Shown here one piece after another: positions 1 to 10,172 of a stretch of DNA of 64,000 nucleotides. The position numbers and the translations under genes were made by a program. The stretch's first letter is position 1, and every line of letters starts with the position of its first letter. The DNA is from Microbotryum silenes-acaulis (Eukaryota > Basidiomycota > Microbotryomycetes > Microbotryales > Microbotryaceae), in contig QPFY01000017.1 of NCBI GenBank assembly GCA_003665825.1, positions 1 through 64,000 of the forward strand. The letters run 5' to 3'. The notes beneath the pieces are model-generated. The model had not been told where the DNA came from. It saw nothing but the letters and a program-made list of their open reading frames with translations, and did not search any database.

Positions 1-2978
1 AGGACGTCGAGGAACTCAAGCGGGCGTCGAGGAGCGCGCGCGCCTACTCCGGATCCGAGCCCACGTCCCCGAGATCGCTTCCGAGGAACGACTGTCGCGG
101 CCGGTCCACTCCAAGCTCGCGGCGCGGAACTCGGATTCCAAGATCACAGCACTGCGCTTGGCCAACGGAGAGCTAACGCATGACATTGATATTGCTCTTG
201 ACCACACGCAGGCGCATTTTCAGCGCCTCTACCACATCGAGCCTCGCGACCCGGACCGCGTCGCTCGACTTCGGGACGAATTCCTCGCGCCGATCAGGGC
301 GGCGCGGACTTGCGACGACCCGCGCTCGGATCCGCTCTTTCTGCGCCGACTCTCGGAATCGCAGATCGACTTACTCCAGCGACCGATCACCGAGGACGAG
401 GTCGTGGCCGCGATCGGGACGACGCACCCGGGCGATCGCCGGGACCGTCGGGCGTGCCCTACGAAACTGTACCAGACCGCACCCGAGGCGTGGCCAAGGT
501 GCTGACCAAGGCCTACACGCGATGATCGAGCGAGGCTCACTCTCTCCCAAGCAGGGGCAGGGACTCGTGCGCCTGATTTACAAGCCCCACAAGAAACATG
601 CCGATCGCGCCGACCTTTCGTCGTACCGGCCTATCACCCTGCGCGAGTGCGATTACAAGATCTTTACCAAGGTCTACGTCGCCCGACTCAACCACCTTCT
701 GCCCGATCTCCTCCCGCCGCAGCAGCACGGATTCGTCAAGGACCGCCGATCGGCCGACGCTGCGCTACACCTTCGTCTCCTGGTCGAGGAACTTGGTGCG
801 CGCAGGACCGAGTTCCCCATGGCCGCGCTCTTGTCTCTTGACCAATCATCCGCCTACGACCTCGTCGAGCATGACTGGATCTTTGCCATCTTCGACGCTC
901 TGGGCGCTCCTGCCATCTTTCTTCGCGTGCTGAGGATGCTCTACTCGGGTGACTCGACCTCGGCCCGCTACATCATCAATGGGTTCCTGACGGCGCCGGT
1001 GCGACTGACGTGTGGGCTCGGCCAAGGGGACCCGGCGTCGTCATCGGTCTGGGACATCGTGTTTCAGCCGTTCCTGGATGCTCTACACCGTCGAAACATC
1101 GCGCTGAATCTTGCAATCCCTGCCCTTTATCCGTACCCACAGAGCCGCGCCATTACATCACTTGCATTTGCCGATGACGTTGTCGTCGCCGTCGCGGGCT
1201 TGGAGTCACTCAACTTGCTCGATGACCTGGCGCTCGACTGGAGGCAGGCAACGAATGGCCGGCTCAACACGGACAAGACGGTCGTCCTACCGATCGGACG
1301 CCGCTGGGACCCGGGGGAACGCCCGCTCGTCGTCAAGGCCGCAGGCGAGTCGCTCGAGTGGATCGGCCTCCCCTTCGACCCCAGCGGCGACACCGAACTC
1401 GCCTACGCGAATCTCATCGAACGCCTCGAGGCAACGCTGGAGGCGGTCCAGCATCGCTGGCTCACGCACCACACCCGTGCCTTTTACGTCAATCGGTACG
1501 CCATCCCCAAGATCCTGCACTTCCTTGCAGCCGACATCCCGCCGCCCGAAGTCGTCAAGAAGCTCGATGACATGCTCGTCGATTTCGTCCGTGGGGGCAA
1601 GGGCAGGACCAGCTACGGCAGAGACATCGTGTTCACAGCCAAGCTCAAGGGGGGACTGGGGGTGATCAGGATGCAGGACGTCGTGGACGCGGTTGCGGCA
1701 CGGATCTGGGACGTTCTTCTCGGCGGTTCTGGCGCGATCTGGCAAGGACTTGCGCGCGTGGCACTCCAGCGAGCTCAGCCCGACCTCGACCTGGCCACCG
1801 ATCTCTGGCCACATCCATCCACTCCCATCCCCAACGACCTTCATCCCCGATGGCACGCCGCACTGGGCGTTCCGAAACATCACGACGCGCAGGTCAACCC
1901 GAGGGCCTTGACCACCGCGAACCTGCTCGCGCTGCCCACCCTGCTCGGCAGCCTCCACACCCCCATCAGAGGGAAACAGACCATCGACGCGGTTCATGTA
2001 CCTGACTACCTTCGTCTCCAGGGCTACCCGAAGGTGGCGGATCTCTATCGGCGCGAGTTGTATGCGGGTGGGGGGTTTCACCTCTGGACGCCGCCGGCGG
2101 ATGTGCTCGGCGACAACAGCGAGTACGATCGACGCGGGCTCCCACAGCGACTGGCAATCGCGGCCTGGTACCGGTTCACTGTCGATCGACACAAGAACAC
2201 GCCCTTGGCGGCGGCGGTGGCGGCGGGACGGCTCAACGTGCCTCCCCGGATCGGCACCAGCGCACTGCTCGAGGCGATCCTCCCCAAGCCCGTGGCCCGC
2301 TTCGCAATGGAGCAGCGCCTTCCGGACCCGGTGCTTCCACAACAGGCGAGCCAGTACAAGCTGCTGAACATGGCTCGACCCTACACCATCCGTCGCATCC
2401 GCCGGGTCCTGAACGCGAAGGCCTTTACCAACACGCTCGGGCTCAAGGGACCACCGCAGCCGGACGATCTCAGGAGCTTCTGGAAGGCGGTCAACTCGAA
2501 GGCACTGACGGCGAGGGAGAGGGAAGTTTGGTTCAAGATGATTCTCCGCTTCACCCCGACGCGCAAGCTGCAACACCAACAAAACCACGACACTTCTCCC
2601 GCGTGCCTCGTCTGCAAAGCGCCGGTGGACAACACCGACCACTACTTTTTCGACTGCGTTGACTCGCGGAACGTCTGGATCGCGGCAAGGGGCGTGCTCT
2701 GCGACGCACTCGGGTGCGACACGATCGAGGACGCCCAGTACACGACACTGCAACGGCTCTTTGGCCTTCCCAAGCTCAAGGCCAAGCTCAGCGAACAGGA
2801 AGGGGCGGGCAGGACGATCGAGATCTTCACGGGGATGGTTTTGGAGATGATCAGCAGTGGGAGATGGAGGATGCAGAAGCACGGGACGAGGATGGAAAGC
2901 GTGGAGAGGAGGAGGGTGGTACTGGAGGAGAGGATGAAGTTGAGGGCGGGAGGAGCAAGGGGCGGGCGAGGGCAGTAG
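1..2978 (+). pseudogene. LINE ORF2, reverse transcriptase part, left-arm copy (truncated, frameshifted)
   Basis: Copy of the minus-strand LINE frame at 17,245-20,821. The frame is broken between 430 and 520 by homopolymer length changes (GGGG to GGG, AA to AAA, GGG to GG, AA to A) and is open from about 520 to the stop at 2978. It encodes the RT palm with the motif [14 protein letters not shown] (about 1155-1200) and a C-terminal Cys-Cys-His-Cys cluster (CLVC, then H and C, about 2608-2660), as in many LINE ORF2 proteins. The 5' end, including the endonuclease, lies outside the window or never existed in this arm. Confidence 0.85.
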
Positions 2979-3007
2979 AGGCTGGGTTCGATTTCCCCCC
3001 ACCATCC

Positions 3008-3032
3008 CACACACACACACACACACACACAC
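3008..3032. repeat. (CA)n microsatellite, LINE 3' region, left arm
   Basis: About 12 CA units, 30 bases after the LINE ORF2 stop. The mirror copy is at 17,191-17,215. Confidence 0.95.
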
Positions 3033-4117
3033 CACATCACACTTCCTCTTCCAAAACTGTATACTAAATATCTTGCTTTCATCTTTCATCTATTACAGGT
3101 CTGCTTTCGTTGCTCATGGACCGGCTCGCGATTTGGGATTGACTCGACGGTGGCTCGCGCTCTTTGGCTTCGGGGTTCTGAGTCAAGGGAGGGATCAGCA
3201 GACACAGGCAGAAAGTCGGCTTTGAGGGGCCAGGGACTGCTGAGGTGGAGGTTTTGAGGGGCCTCCACCGCGTCTTGCTGTGACCGAGCATAGACTTGGG
3301 GCTTCGTGGGTCAGGGTAGTTGCGCAGTCGCTCTCCTGTCTTTGTCTCGACCGAGTTGGGAAGTGGGTGCGGGGTGGGCCTCTTGTCGTTAGTAAATCGT
3401 TTTATTACTCTTTCTTCCCTTCTCTCTCTCTCTCATTCGTCTCCTGGGGGGGAGCAACCGCTTGGCTGGGGCACTTGAATCCCAAGTGTCGGATTGGTGG
3501 ACACCGGCCCGTTTCTCGCATCTTGCGGGCGGTTTGTGTTATCATCGTCGACTTCCATCTAGTTTTTCCGTAGGCTAATCAGGGGGAACATGAATTGGGG
3601 GCAATATGATGAACAAGTTCTACAAAAAAAAAAAAAGCAACTATGGGGCTAAGCAACTTGAATTCCAAGTTTCGAATTGGTTGACTTGGCCAGCCAACGC
3701 AATATATGCGCATAGTTTGTTATTAGCCTGGCGTAACCCTCATTAGTTTCAGTACTTGGTTTGGTATGTTGGCTGACAGTTGGGCGCTGCAATGCGAGGC
3801 ATGGTTCTACAAACAAAAAAAACTTTTTTTGACATCCAAACTGACAAAACCTTTGGATTGCCGAATCTCGTATTCGAAGCATTACCTTGTGTATTTGCTT
3901 TTCCGTGCCAACACTTCGTGTGTCAGCCGTTCCAGTGCATACGATCTTGTATTGCCTTCATTAGAAGCTTGTAATCTTCGGATTCAACTTCTGTAACTTT
4001 TTCAGGAGAGGGACAGACCCACCCTCCCTATCCCCTATTTGTGACGAGAGTAGCTACCTCGTTCACCCGAAAACTTGAAGCGCTGGTCGCCGAAAAGTTT
4101 TGAAGATTGCAATCGAT
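3033..4117. other. LINE 3' end and gypsy 5' leader, no gene, left arm
   Basis: Noncoding. It holds a CT-rich tract (3408-3434), an A-run (3622-3634) and two diverged copies of one unit: about 3451-3507 and 3638-3693 share AGCAAC, GGCT, ACTTGAAT, CCAAGT, ATTGGT, GAC and GGCC in the same order. The second copy is more AT-rich. The stretch probably includes the gypsy 5' LTR or leader, but with no 3' LTR to compare I cannot set LTR borders or a primer binding site. Confidence 0.5.
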
Positions 4118-7100
4118 ATGAGTCCCATGGACAACGAAGATTTACGCGCAAGAGACGCCCAGACGTCTGATACCGGTGATAAGGGAAAGCAGCCTATCAT
4201 TGAAGTTGTTGACAAGAGTCAGCAAGGAGAGCAGCCAGACACGATGTCCAAAGCACTCACGATGGACCAAATTCTCGCACGCATGAGCGAACGCGAAGCC
4301 AAGGTCGAAAGCATCATGGCGGACCACACCACCAGGATGGACAAGTGGAGCCAAAAAGTTGGCCCTAGCAAGGAACGAGACAATGATGACCTTGTCAAGC
4401 GTCTCGCCGATCAGAAATTGATTGAGCTGATTCCGTTCCTCAAAGACAATCACCCAGACGCGTACTACGCGTTCCTGAACCACAACAAAGACGAGAGTGA
4501 GGAAGACACCTCCATTCTCGAAACTCCCACGAAGGCGGTAAAGCAGATCGTGGAAATGATCGAGCATCCGGCTGTCCTCGCCGGAATCTCGAATATCGCT
4601 GGAGAAATTCCAACGGACTCAGCTTGGCGACGCCAAAGCTACAACACGCGCGAAACCCGAGGGGAGAAATCGCACCTAGATACGATCCTCGAGGCGGCCC
4701 GAGCTAACAATCCTAGCCCTGAGGATCCTGACGATGACGGCTCCGATGACGGATCCGAGAAATCGAACGGAAGCAACAGGCGCAGACCACCGATGAGGCC
4801 TCCCCACGCTCTGTTCGACAGTGCGATGGCCCAGATTGGGGTCGCCAAAGCTCCCTCTGGACGAAAGCTTCCCAACGTGCCTATACCTGCGAAATATTCA
4901 GGCACTACCGATCAGCCCGAGCATCTGCGGGCTTGGAGGTATGCGGTACAGGCTTACCTTTTGGGCAACGCACTCAACCCCGATTCGTGCCTCGCATTCA
5001 CGCACATCCTGAACCTCACAGAGAAGCGTGCGAACGATTTCATGGCCAAACGCATCGTGCCTGAAGTTATGCGCGAATTCGACGTGAAGGCGGGGGGAAC
5101 CAATCCCTCTCCGATCACATTCGACGAGCTCATCGAGACCTTCGAGAAGAAGTTCGTTGATCCTGAGTACAAACGCCGTGCAATCAGTGAACTCGAAAGT
5201 CTCCGACAACGAGACAATCGAGGAAACTACGTACGAGTCCGAGATATCGCCGATAAAATTGAAGACTTGTGCGAAAGCACCAACGAACAAAGTGAATGGC
5301 AGATGAAGCGCTACTTCATCGATGCCGTCGACTACAAGATCGCCGCAGCGATCAACCGAGTCATGACCTGGGAACGCGATAGCGTCCTCCTCGACCATCT
5401 CGTCACCGTTGCCGCGCGCGAGGAGCAATCCTTGTTGGCGGAACGAGGCGCTCGCGAGGCATTCCAGCAAGGAAAGAAGTTCAGCAACTACACTGCTTTA
5501 ATTGCGAAGCCTGCGAAGTACACTGCGAGCAACGAACAGCCTAACCGCAAGTATCAGCAACAATGGCGCTCGCAGAGCAAAGGCGAACACGCACCTCGAG
5601 AGGGCCAAAAACAGGGGCAGAGCACAGAGCAAAGCCGTCGCGACGCCAACGGCCAGCCCACCGGCAACACCCGCAACGGCACGAGAGACATGAGCAAGGT
5701 CACCTGCCACAATTGCAAGAAGACTGGCCACTACGCCCGTAATTGCCGAAGCCGCGTCGAATCGAAGATGATGGCGATGGAAGACAGTAACACCGAGATC
5801 AAGGTTCTTGCTTCCAGCACAGCCACGAATGACGATGACGCGCAACCTGCGAACGAAGCGCCGATCGCACCCTTCACAAAGTACGTCAGCGTGCCTATTA
5901 AGCTCGAAGACCAACCAGGGTTTAACGCCACGATTGACACAGGGGCCTCACATACATTCATCCATCCTTCGCTCCCTAAGCGATTGGGAGTGAAGATGGT
6001 GCGGTACCCAATGCCCCGCAACTTGAAGCTCGGCACCAAAGGATCAAGATCCAAGATCATCGGATTTTGCTATCTAAAATGGACCATCGCCGATCTCATG
6101 ACACGTCAGCGTTTCGAGATTGCCAACATCGATGACGACGTACTTGTAGGACGAGATTTCCTTCGCAAACACGATACGGTGGTGGAATTGAATCCTGACA
6201 GAATCATTATCCGAAATACGATGGGCCGATCGCTCCGCCACAACAAAGCGGAAGCGGCGGTGCCCGAACATCTTCAGCCCCTGGAGGCAATGCCGTTGAA
6301 CGTGAAGCCTGTGGCTGAAGAACTCCCTATCGGACGTGAGAAATTTGATCCCAAATACGTTCCTACCCAAGCCGAGATTGACTCCTTCCAAACGTACCTT
6401 TTTGCGGAGTATAGCGATGTCTTCGTCGACGATAAGGCACCACTAAACTTGCCACCGTTGCGCGACGTCCAGCACACGATCCCCTTCATCAACGCCGAAC
6501 GCGCAGACAAGAAACAGCGCATCTCGTACAGGTTCCCTGACGAGTGCATGCCTGCTTTTGACCGTTGCTACAAGAAACATGTCGAGGCGGGCATTTGGGT
6601 GCCATGCGCCGCCGAGCGGGCCGACCCGATGATCCCGAACTTGAAAAAGGACGGTGAATTTCACCCGCTCGTCGACTTGCGCAAACGAAACCTGAACACC
6701 GTTCAACAGGACATGCCGATGCAGGATGCAGATCGCATGATCAACGAAGTTGCGAACGCAGAATTCGCATCAACCTTCGATTTAAAGGGAGCGTTCCAAC
6801 AGATCCGTATCGATCCCGATGACGAAGACAAGACTCCCTTCATGACGCCCTACGGTGCCTGCTACACGCGGGTGGCCCAGCAGGGCGACCGCAACTCGAC
6901 AGTTTCGCTAGCACGGCTGATCGAGCACGTCTTCCGCGACCAGCTCGGGCGAACCATGTACGCCTACGCGGACGACACCAAGATTGTCTCACCTTCCTGG
7001 GGACAGCACATTCGTGACACGATCGAAATTGCCGAGACTGCACGAAAGCACGACCTTCGCTTTTCGAAAGAAAAGTCATTGATTGCACCAGAAGCACGTG

Positions 7101-8827
7101 ATACACTGGGTAGAAAAATCCGCAAAGGTGTAATCAGCATTGAGTCGGACAAGCGTAGTGCGATTCTCGCATTACCAGTGCCTACTAACAAGAAGGAACT
7201 GCAAAGCTTCCTAGGAATGGTCGAATACAACGCCCGTTTCATTCCCATGCTTGTAGATGACACGGCTCCGTTGGCAACCTTGACGGGCAACGTGCCTTGG
7301 CGATGGGGAGGAGCTTGTAACGCTGCTTTCGAAGCGATAAAGCAGAAGCTTGCTCAGGAAGTCGAGCTAGCAACGATCGACGCGCAGAAGTTAGCGCCGT
7401 ACAGTAGCTCGCCAGTCCACCTCACGCAACCTCCGCACCAAAATGATGTACCAAAAAACACTGTTGACGGAAAGTACCTGTTCCTACAGACCGATGCATC
7501 TGTTGAAGGTGTGGGATCAGCCCTCCTAGTAGGAGAAAACTGGTGGAATGCAAAGCCAGTAGGTTTCCACTCACGAAAATTCAGCCCTGCTGAGTTCAAC
7601 TACTCGACGCCGGACCAAGAACTCCAAGCGTCCTACGAAGCGTTCAGGCACTTCGAGCCCCGAATCCTGGGCCGAAAGGTTATCGTTCTCACGGACAACT
7701 CAACGCTCGCGTCACTGCTTACAAAAAGCGCCAACCTGCTGACACGAAAGCAGGTCAGAATCGTCGTAGAACTAGCGCGCTTCAACTTTGACATAAAGTT
7801 CATCAAAGGCACTTACAACGTCCTTGCAGACTACCTTTCGCGCTTCCCAGCGGAAAACGGTTCAGCACCCGTCTTCGAGACAACCGACGACGAGTTCGGC
7901 GAAGTGATGGTTGAATCACGCCAGATGGAAATGCGCCCACAGCGAGCCCGCCAGCAGACAGAGCGCTATGCACCGCCTCGAGTCGAAAAGAAGACAAGGC
8001 AAAGGGGTGCAGAGCAGAACCATGCGAAGCCCGCCGCCGATGTGGCCGCACAGCCGAAACCCAACGCCGCCAGGAACAGGTTTGACAAGGTCGCGCGAAT
8101 GCGCGAAGCCGAAGCCGAGGCTTGGGCCGTGCCTGATTCACAAGACGCCACGCTTGACGTCGAGCATCAAACGCGCTTGCTCGAGAGCATCGCGAATTCT
8201 TATGCCTCAGATCCACTCTTCAAAAGAATCGTGGTAGCCCCTAAGCAGTTTCTCAATTTCGAAATGGAAAACAAACTGCTCTACCTGAACGACAAAGGAA
8301 GAATGCGCCTTTGTGTACCCAGTGGAAAAATACAAAAGCGGAGCATCCGAGAACTCGTCCTCCAGCACGGGCACACCGTGCTTGGACACGCCGGGGCGTA
8401 CCGCCTCGTCAGGTGGCTTCAAGACAAGTTCTACTGGCCAGGAATGGCAATGGAAGCAAAGAAATTTGGAATGACTTGCCCATCATGCCAAGCATGCAAG
8501 CCCCCACACACCACCCCTATGGGGCTGCTACACTCCCTTCCGGTACCTGATCACCCATATGACAACATTCACTTGGATTTTCAGGGCCCGTTCCCCACGG
8601 CCCGAGACATCAACGGCGCCAACGTGGACTATCTCCTCAACGCAATTGACCGCCTCACCGGCGAAGTCATCATGATCCCGTGCAACCTCACAGCACTAAC
8701 CGCGGAAAAAACAGCGAAATTATTCATTGCCTTTGTGTATCCTCGATGGGGAATCCCAAAGGAGATCACAATGGACAATGATAAAGTTTTCCGCGCAGCT
8801 TTTGGCAAAACCTGTGGCAACTTCTAG
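4118..8827 (+). CDS. Ty3/gypsy Gag-Pol polyprotein (to mid-integrase), left arm
   Basis: Retrotransposon polyprotein of about 1570 residues; the ATG at 4118 is the first in frame. Domains in order: Gag; a CCHC zinc knuckle (CHNCKKTGHYARNC, about 5704-5745); an aspartic protease with IDTGASHTFI (about 5932); reverse transcriptase with FDLKGAFQQI (about 6777) and YADDT (about 6964); RNase H beginning at TDASVEGVG (about 7490); then integrase with an N-terminal zinc-binding region (HGHTVLGH through CPSCQAC, about 8359-8500) and two catalytic aspartates (HLDFQGP, MDNDKVF). The frame stops at 8827, before the catalytic glutamate, which is in another frame starting at 8836. The usual gypsy box MPFGLTNAP is replaced by a QQGDRNSTVS-like block, so this is a divergent lineage. 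Confidence 0.9.
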   Translation: MSPMDNEDLRARDAQTSDTGDKGKQPIIEVVDKSQQGEQPDTMSKALTMDQILARMSEREAKVESIMADHTTRMDKWSQKVGPSKERDNDDLVKRLADQKLIELIPFLKDNHPDAYYAFLNHNKDESEEDTSILETPTKAVKQIVEMIEHPAVLAGISNIAGEIPTDSAWRRQSYNTRETRGEKSHLDTILEAARANNPSPEDPDDDGSDDGSEKSNGSNRRRPPMRPPHALFDSAMAQIGVAKAPSGRKLPNVPIPAKYSGTTDQPEHLRAWRYAVQAYLLGNALNPDSCLAFTHILNLTEKRANDFMAKRIVPEVMREFDVKAGGTNPSPITFDELIETFEKKFVDPEYKRRAISELESLRQRDNRGNYVRVRDIADKIEDLCESTNEQSEWQMKRYFIDAVDYKIAAAINRVMTWERDSVLLDHLVTVAAREEQSLLAERGAREAFQQGKKFSNYTALIAKPAKYTASNEQPNRKYQQQWRSQSKGEHAPREGQKQGQSTEQSRRDANGQPTGNTRNGTRDMSKVTCHNCKKTGHYARNCRSRVESKMMAMEDSNTEIKVLASSTATNDDDAQPANEAPIAPFTKYVSVPIKLEDQPGFNATIDTGASHTFIHPSLPKRLGVKMVRYPMPRNLKLGTKGSRSKIIGFCYLKWTIADLMTRQRFEIANIDDDVLVGRDFLRKHDTVVELNPDRIIIRNTMGRSLRHNKAEAAVPEHLQPLEAMPLNVKPVAEELPIGREKFDPKYVPTQAEIDSFQTYLFAEYSDVFVDDKAPLNLPPLRDVQHTIPFINAERADKKQRISYRFPDECMPAFDRCYKKHVEAGIWVPCAAERADPMIPNLKKDGEFHPLVDLRKRNLNTVQQDMPMQDADRMINEVANAEFASTFDLKGAFQQIRIDPDDEDKTPFMTPYGACYTRVAQQGDRNSTVSLARLIEHVFRDQLGRTMYAYADDTKIVSPSWGQHIRDTIEIAETARKHDLRFSKEKSLIAPEARDTLGRKIRKGVISIESDKRSAILALPVPTNKKELQSFLGMVEYNARFIPMLVDDTAPLATLTGNVPWRWGGACNAAFEAIKQKLAQEVELATIDAQKLAPYSSSPVHLTQPPHQNDVPKNTVDGKYLFLQTDASVEGVGSALLVGENWWNAKPVGFHSRKFSPAEFNYSTPDQELQASYEAFRHFEPRILGRKVIVLTDNSTLASLLTKSANLLTRKQVRIVVELARFNFDIKFIKGTYNVLADYLSRFPAENGSAPVFETTDDEFGEVMVESRQMEMRPQRARQQTERYAPPRVEKKTRQRGAEQNHAKPAADVAAQPKPNAARNRFDKVARMREAEAEAWAVPDSQDATLDVEHQTRLLESIANSYASDPLFKRIVVAPKQFLNFEMENKLLYLNDKGRMRLCVPSGKIQKRSIRELVLQHGHTVLGHAGAYRLVRWLQDKFYWPGMAMEAKKFGMTCPSCQACKPPHTTPMGLLHSLPVPDHPYDNIHLDFQGPFPTARDINGANVDYLLNAIDRLTGEVIMIPCNLTALTAEKTAKLFIAFVYPRWGIPKEITMDNDKVFRAAFGKTCGNF

Positions 8828-8835
8828 GAACAACA

Positions 8836-10050
8836 TTGTCCTTTTCCACTTCGTATCACCCTCAGACAAACGGAAAGATTGAGCGTGTTCATCGCGACAT
8901 GAATACAGCGATGCGACAGCTCGTCACTGAGGAACAGACGAACTGGCCCCAGGCGGTGCCTTTTGTGGAATTCGCGATCAATTCGGGCCGCAGTTCGGCA
9001 TCCGGCTTCTCGCCATTTGACCTTTCTCGGTTCCGAGCGCCGCAGGCGATGCCCTCCAACCTTGTGTACGAAGGAAACACAAAGAACCTGTCATCCTTTG
9101 TCCAAGACACAAACATTCGAGTGCAACATGGTCGCAATGTAATTGCCAAAACAAAGGTGTACCAGACAATCACAGCAAACAAAAAGCGAAGGGCTGAACT
9201 TGGGGCCGAAGGCACAAGCGAAACCAAAGACAAAGATGCATCACCCAAAGGGAAATACTTCTGGGTTTCAACAAAGAACTTGACAACTGCTCCATTCAGA
9301 GCGAGAAAGTGGTGCCCTCTGTTCATGGGGCCCTATAAATGCCTGGATTACAGCTCAAACTCTTCCACTTACGTTCTCGACATCCCGGCTCGCTTGAGCT
9401 CCCGCCGTATCTCCCCACGCTTCCACGCATCACAACTACAACCACACCGTGAGTCGGACGAAGACCTCTGGCCCCTGCGGATTGTTAACGCAGTGCCCAT
9501 CTTCCCGATCGACAGCCTGGAAATGGCGATCACTAAAGTTCTTGCACACGTGACCGTGATCGGTGGCGCGGCACCAATCCACAATTTTTTTGTGGAGGAT
9601 TCGACCACAAAGTCAAAATGGTTCATCGACCAAACGCACGATGACTTTAACGAAGACTTGCCAGCTGTCCATGCGTATCTCAAAAAACGCAAAGTCAACA
9701 AAGTCTGCAACCTCCCTGTGGTGAGTGAACTGCCTACATACATCGCAAAGAAATTTAGGCACGAACTCAAAGCCATGCGCGCACACTACCCCGCAGGTCA
9801 AGGCACGCAGCGCTTCTCAACGAAAAGCACAGAAGATGCGCCGAGAACTTCGCGAGCACACCGCCATGAAGAGCACTCGCGAGAAGCTTGGACACCTAGC
9901 GGAACTTGCAGAATACAAAGCCTCGATTCTCCGAACGACCGGGGAACTCATCGACTACTTTACCGGCCTCGCCAACCATACTGGCCTGGGCCAGCTCCTG
10001 CACAGCGGCAAACGAGAGACCCGCCTAATCGGTGGTCACCACGTCGTTAA
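8836..10050 (+). CDS. Gypsy integrase C-terminal part, frameshifted from Pol, left arm
   Basis: It continues the integrase core: SFSTSYHPQTNGKIERVH carries the third catalytic residue (E) in its normal setting. A C-terminal region of about 370 residues follows. The frame differs from the upstream Pol by one base. A single missing T in the run at 8800-8803 would explain the break, and both arms have it. No chromodomain is recognisable. The frame ends 7 bases before the palindrome arm does, so the 3' LTR expected downstream is missing. Confidence 0.85.
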   Translation: MSFSTSYHPQTNGKIERVHRDMNTAMRQLVTEEQTNWPQAVPFVEFAINSGRSSASGFSPFDLSRFRAPQAMPSNLVYEGNTKNLSSFVQDTNIRVQHGRNVIAKTKVYQTITANKKRRAELGAEGTSETKDKDASPKGKYFWVSTKNLTTAPFRARKWCPLFMGPYKCLDYSSNSSTYVLDIPARLSSRRISPRFHASQLQPHRESDEDLWPLRIVNAVPIFPIDSLEMAITKVLAHVTVIGGAAPIHNFFVEDSTTKSKWFIDQTHDDFNEDLPAVHAYLKKRKVNKVCNLPVVSELPTYIAKKFRHELKAMRAHYPAGQGTQRFSTKSTEDAPRTSRAHRHEEHSREAWTPSGTCRIQSLDSPNDRGTHRLLYRPRQPYWPGPAPAQRQTRDPPNRWSPRR

Positions 10051-10057
10051 ACAGTTC

Positions 10058-10165
10058 CAAGTCTGTTTGGACCGATGACCAATCTGAAAACGGAGCGACG
10101 GATGCATTTGACCACATGACCGTTGACCCTTCTATTCCCCGCATGTAGTGCGTTTGGACCGACTT
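10058..10165. other. Hinge of the palindrome
   Basis: A 108-base stretch between the two arms. Five more bases pair on each side (10,059-10,063 with 10,161-10,165) if one C in a CC run is ignored. An 11-bp direct repeat, gtttggaccga, lies at 10,065-10,075 and 10,152-10,162. On the minus strand the hinge continues the gypsy frame past the arm end; on the plus strand that frame stops at 10,078. I recognise no gene in it. Confidence 0.8.
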
Positions 10166-10172
10166 GAACTGT

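Larger units (their letters stand above)
1..10057. repeat. Left arm of a 10-kb inverted repeat
   Basis: Every base x here matches the complement of base 20,223-x in the right arm from about 520 to 10,057: reading frames and stops mirror exactly (4100-8827 against 11,396-16,123; 8836-10,050 against 10,173-11,387). In the first 520 bases the arm differs by six single-base length changes, all in homopolymer runs (near 7, 25, 431, 466, 493 and 517), so base 1 pairs with 20,226. The arm starts in the middle of a LINE reading frame at the first base of the window, so its true outer end is not visible. It holds the RT half of a LINE and most of a gypsy element. Confidence 0.97.

Noticed and set aside
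1287..3089. 600-codon frame antisense to the LINE RT (and mirror at 17,134-18,936)
   Set aside because: Antisense shadow of a GC-rich coding frame; no domain, and Arg/His/Val-rich composition typical of such shadows.
3451..3693. Gypsy LTR pair
   Set aside because: The two similar units are too short and too diverged to be the element's own LTR pair, and no copy exists at the 3' side.
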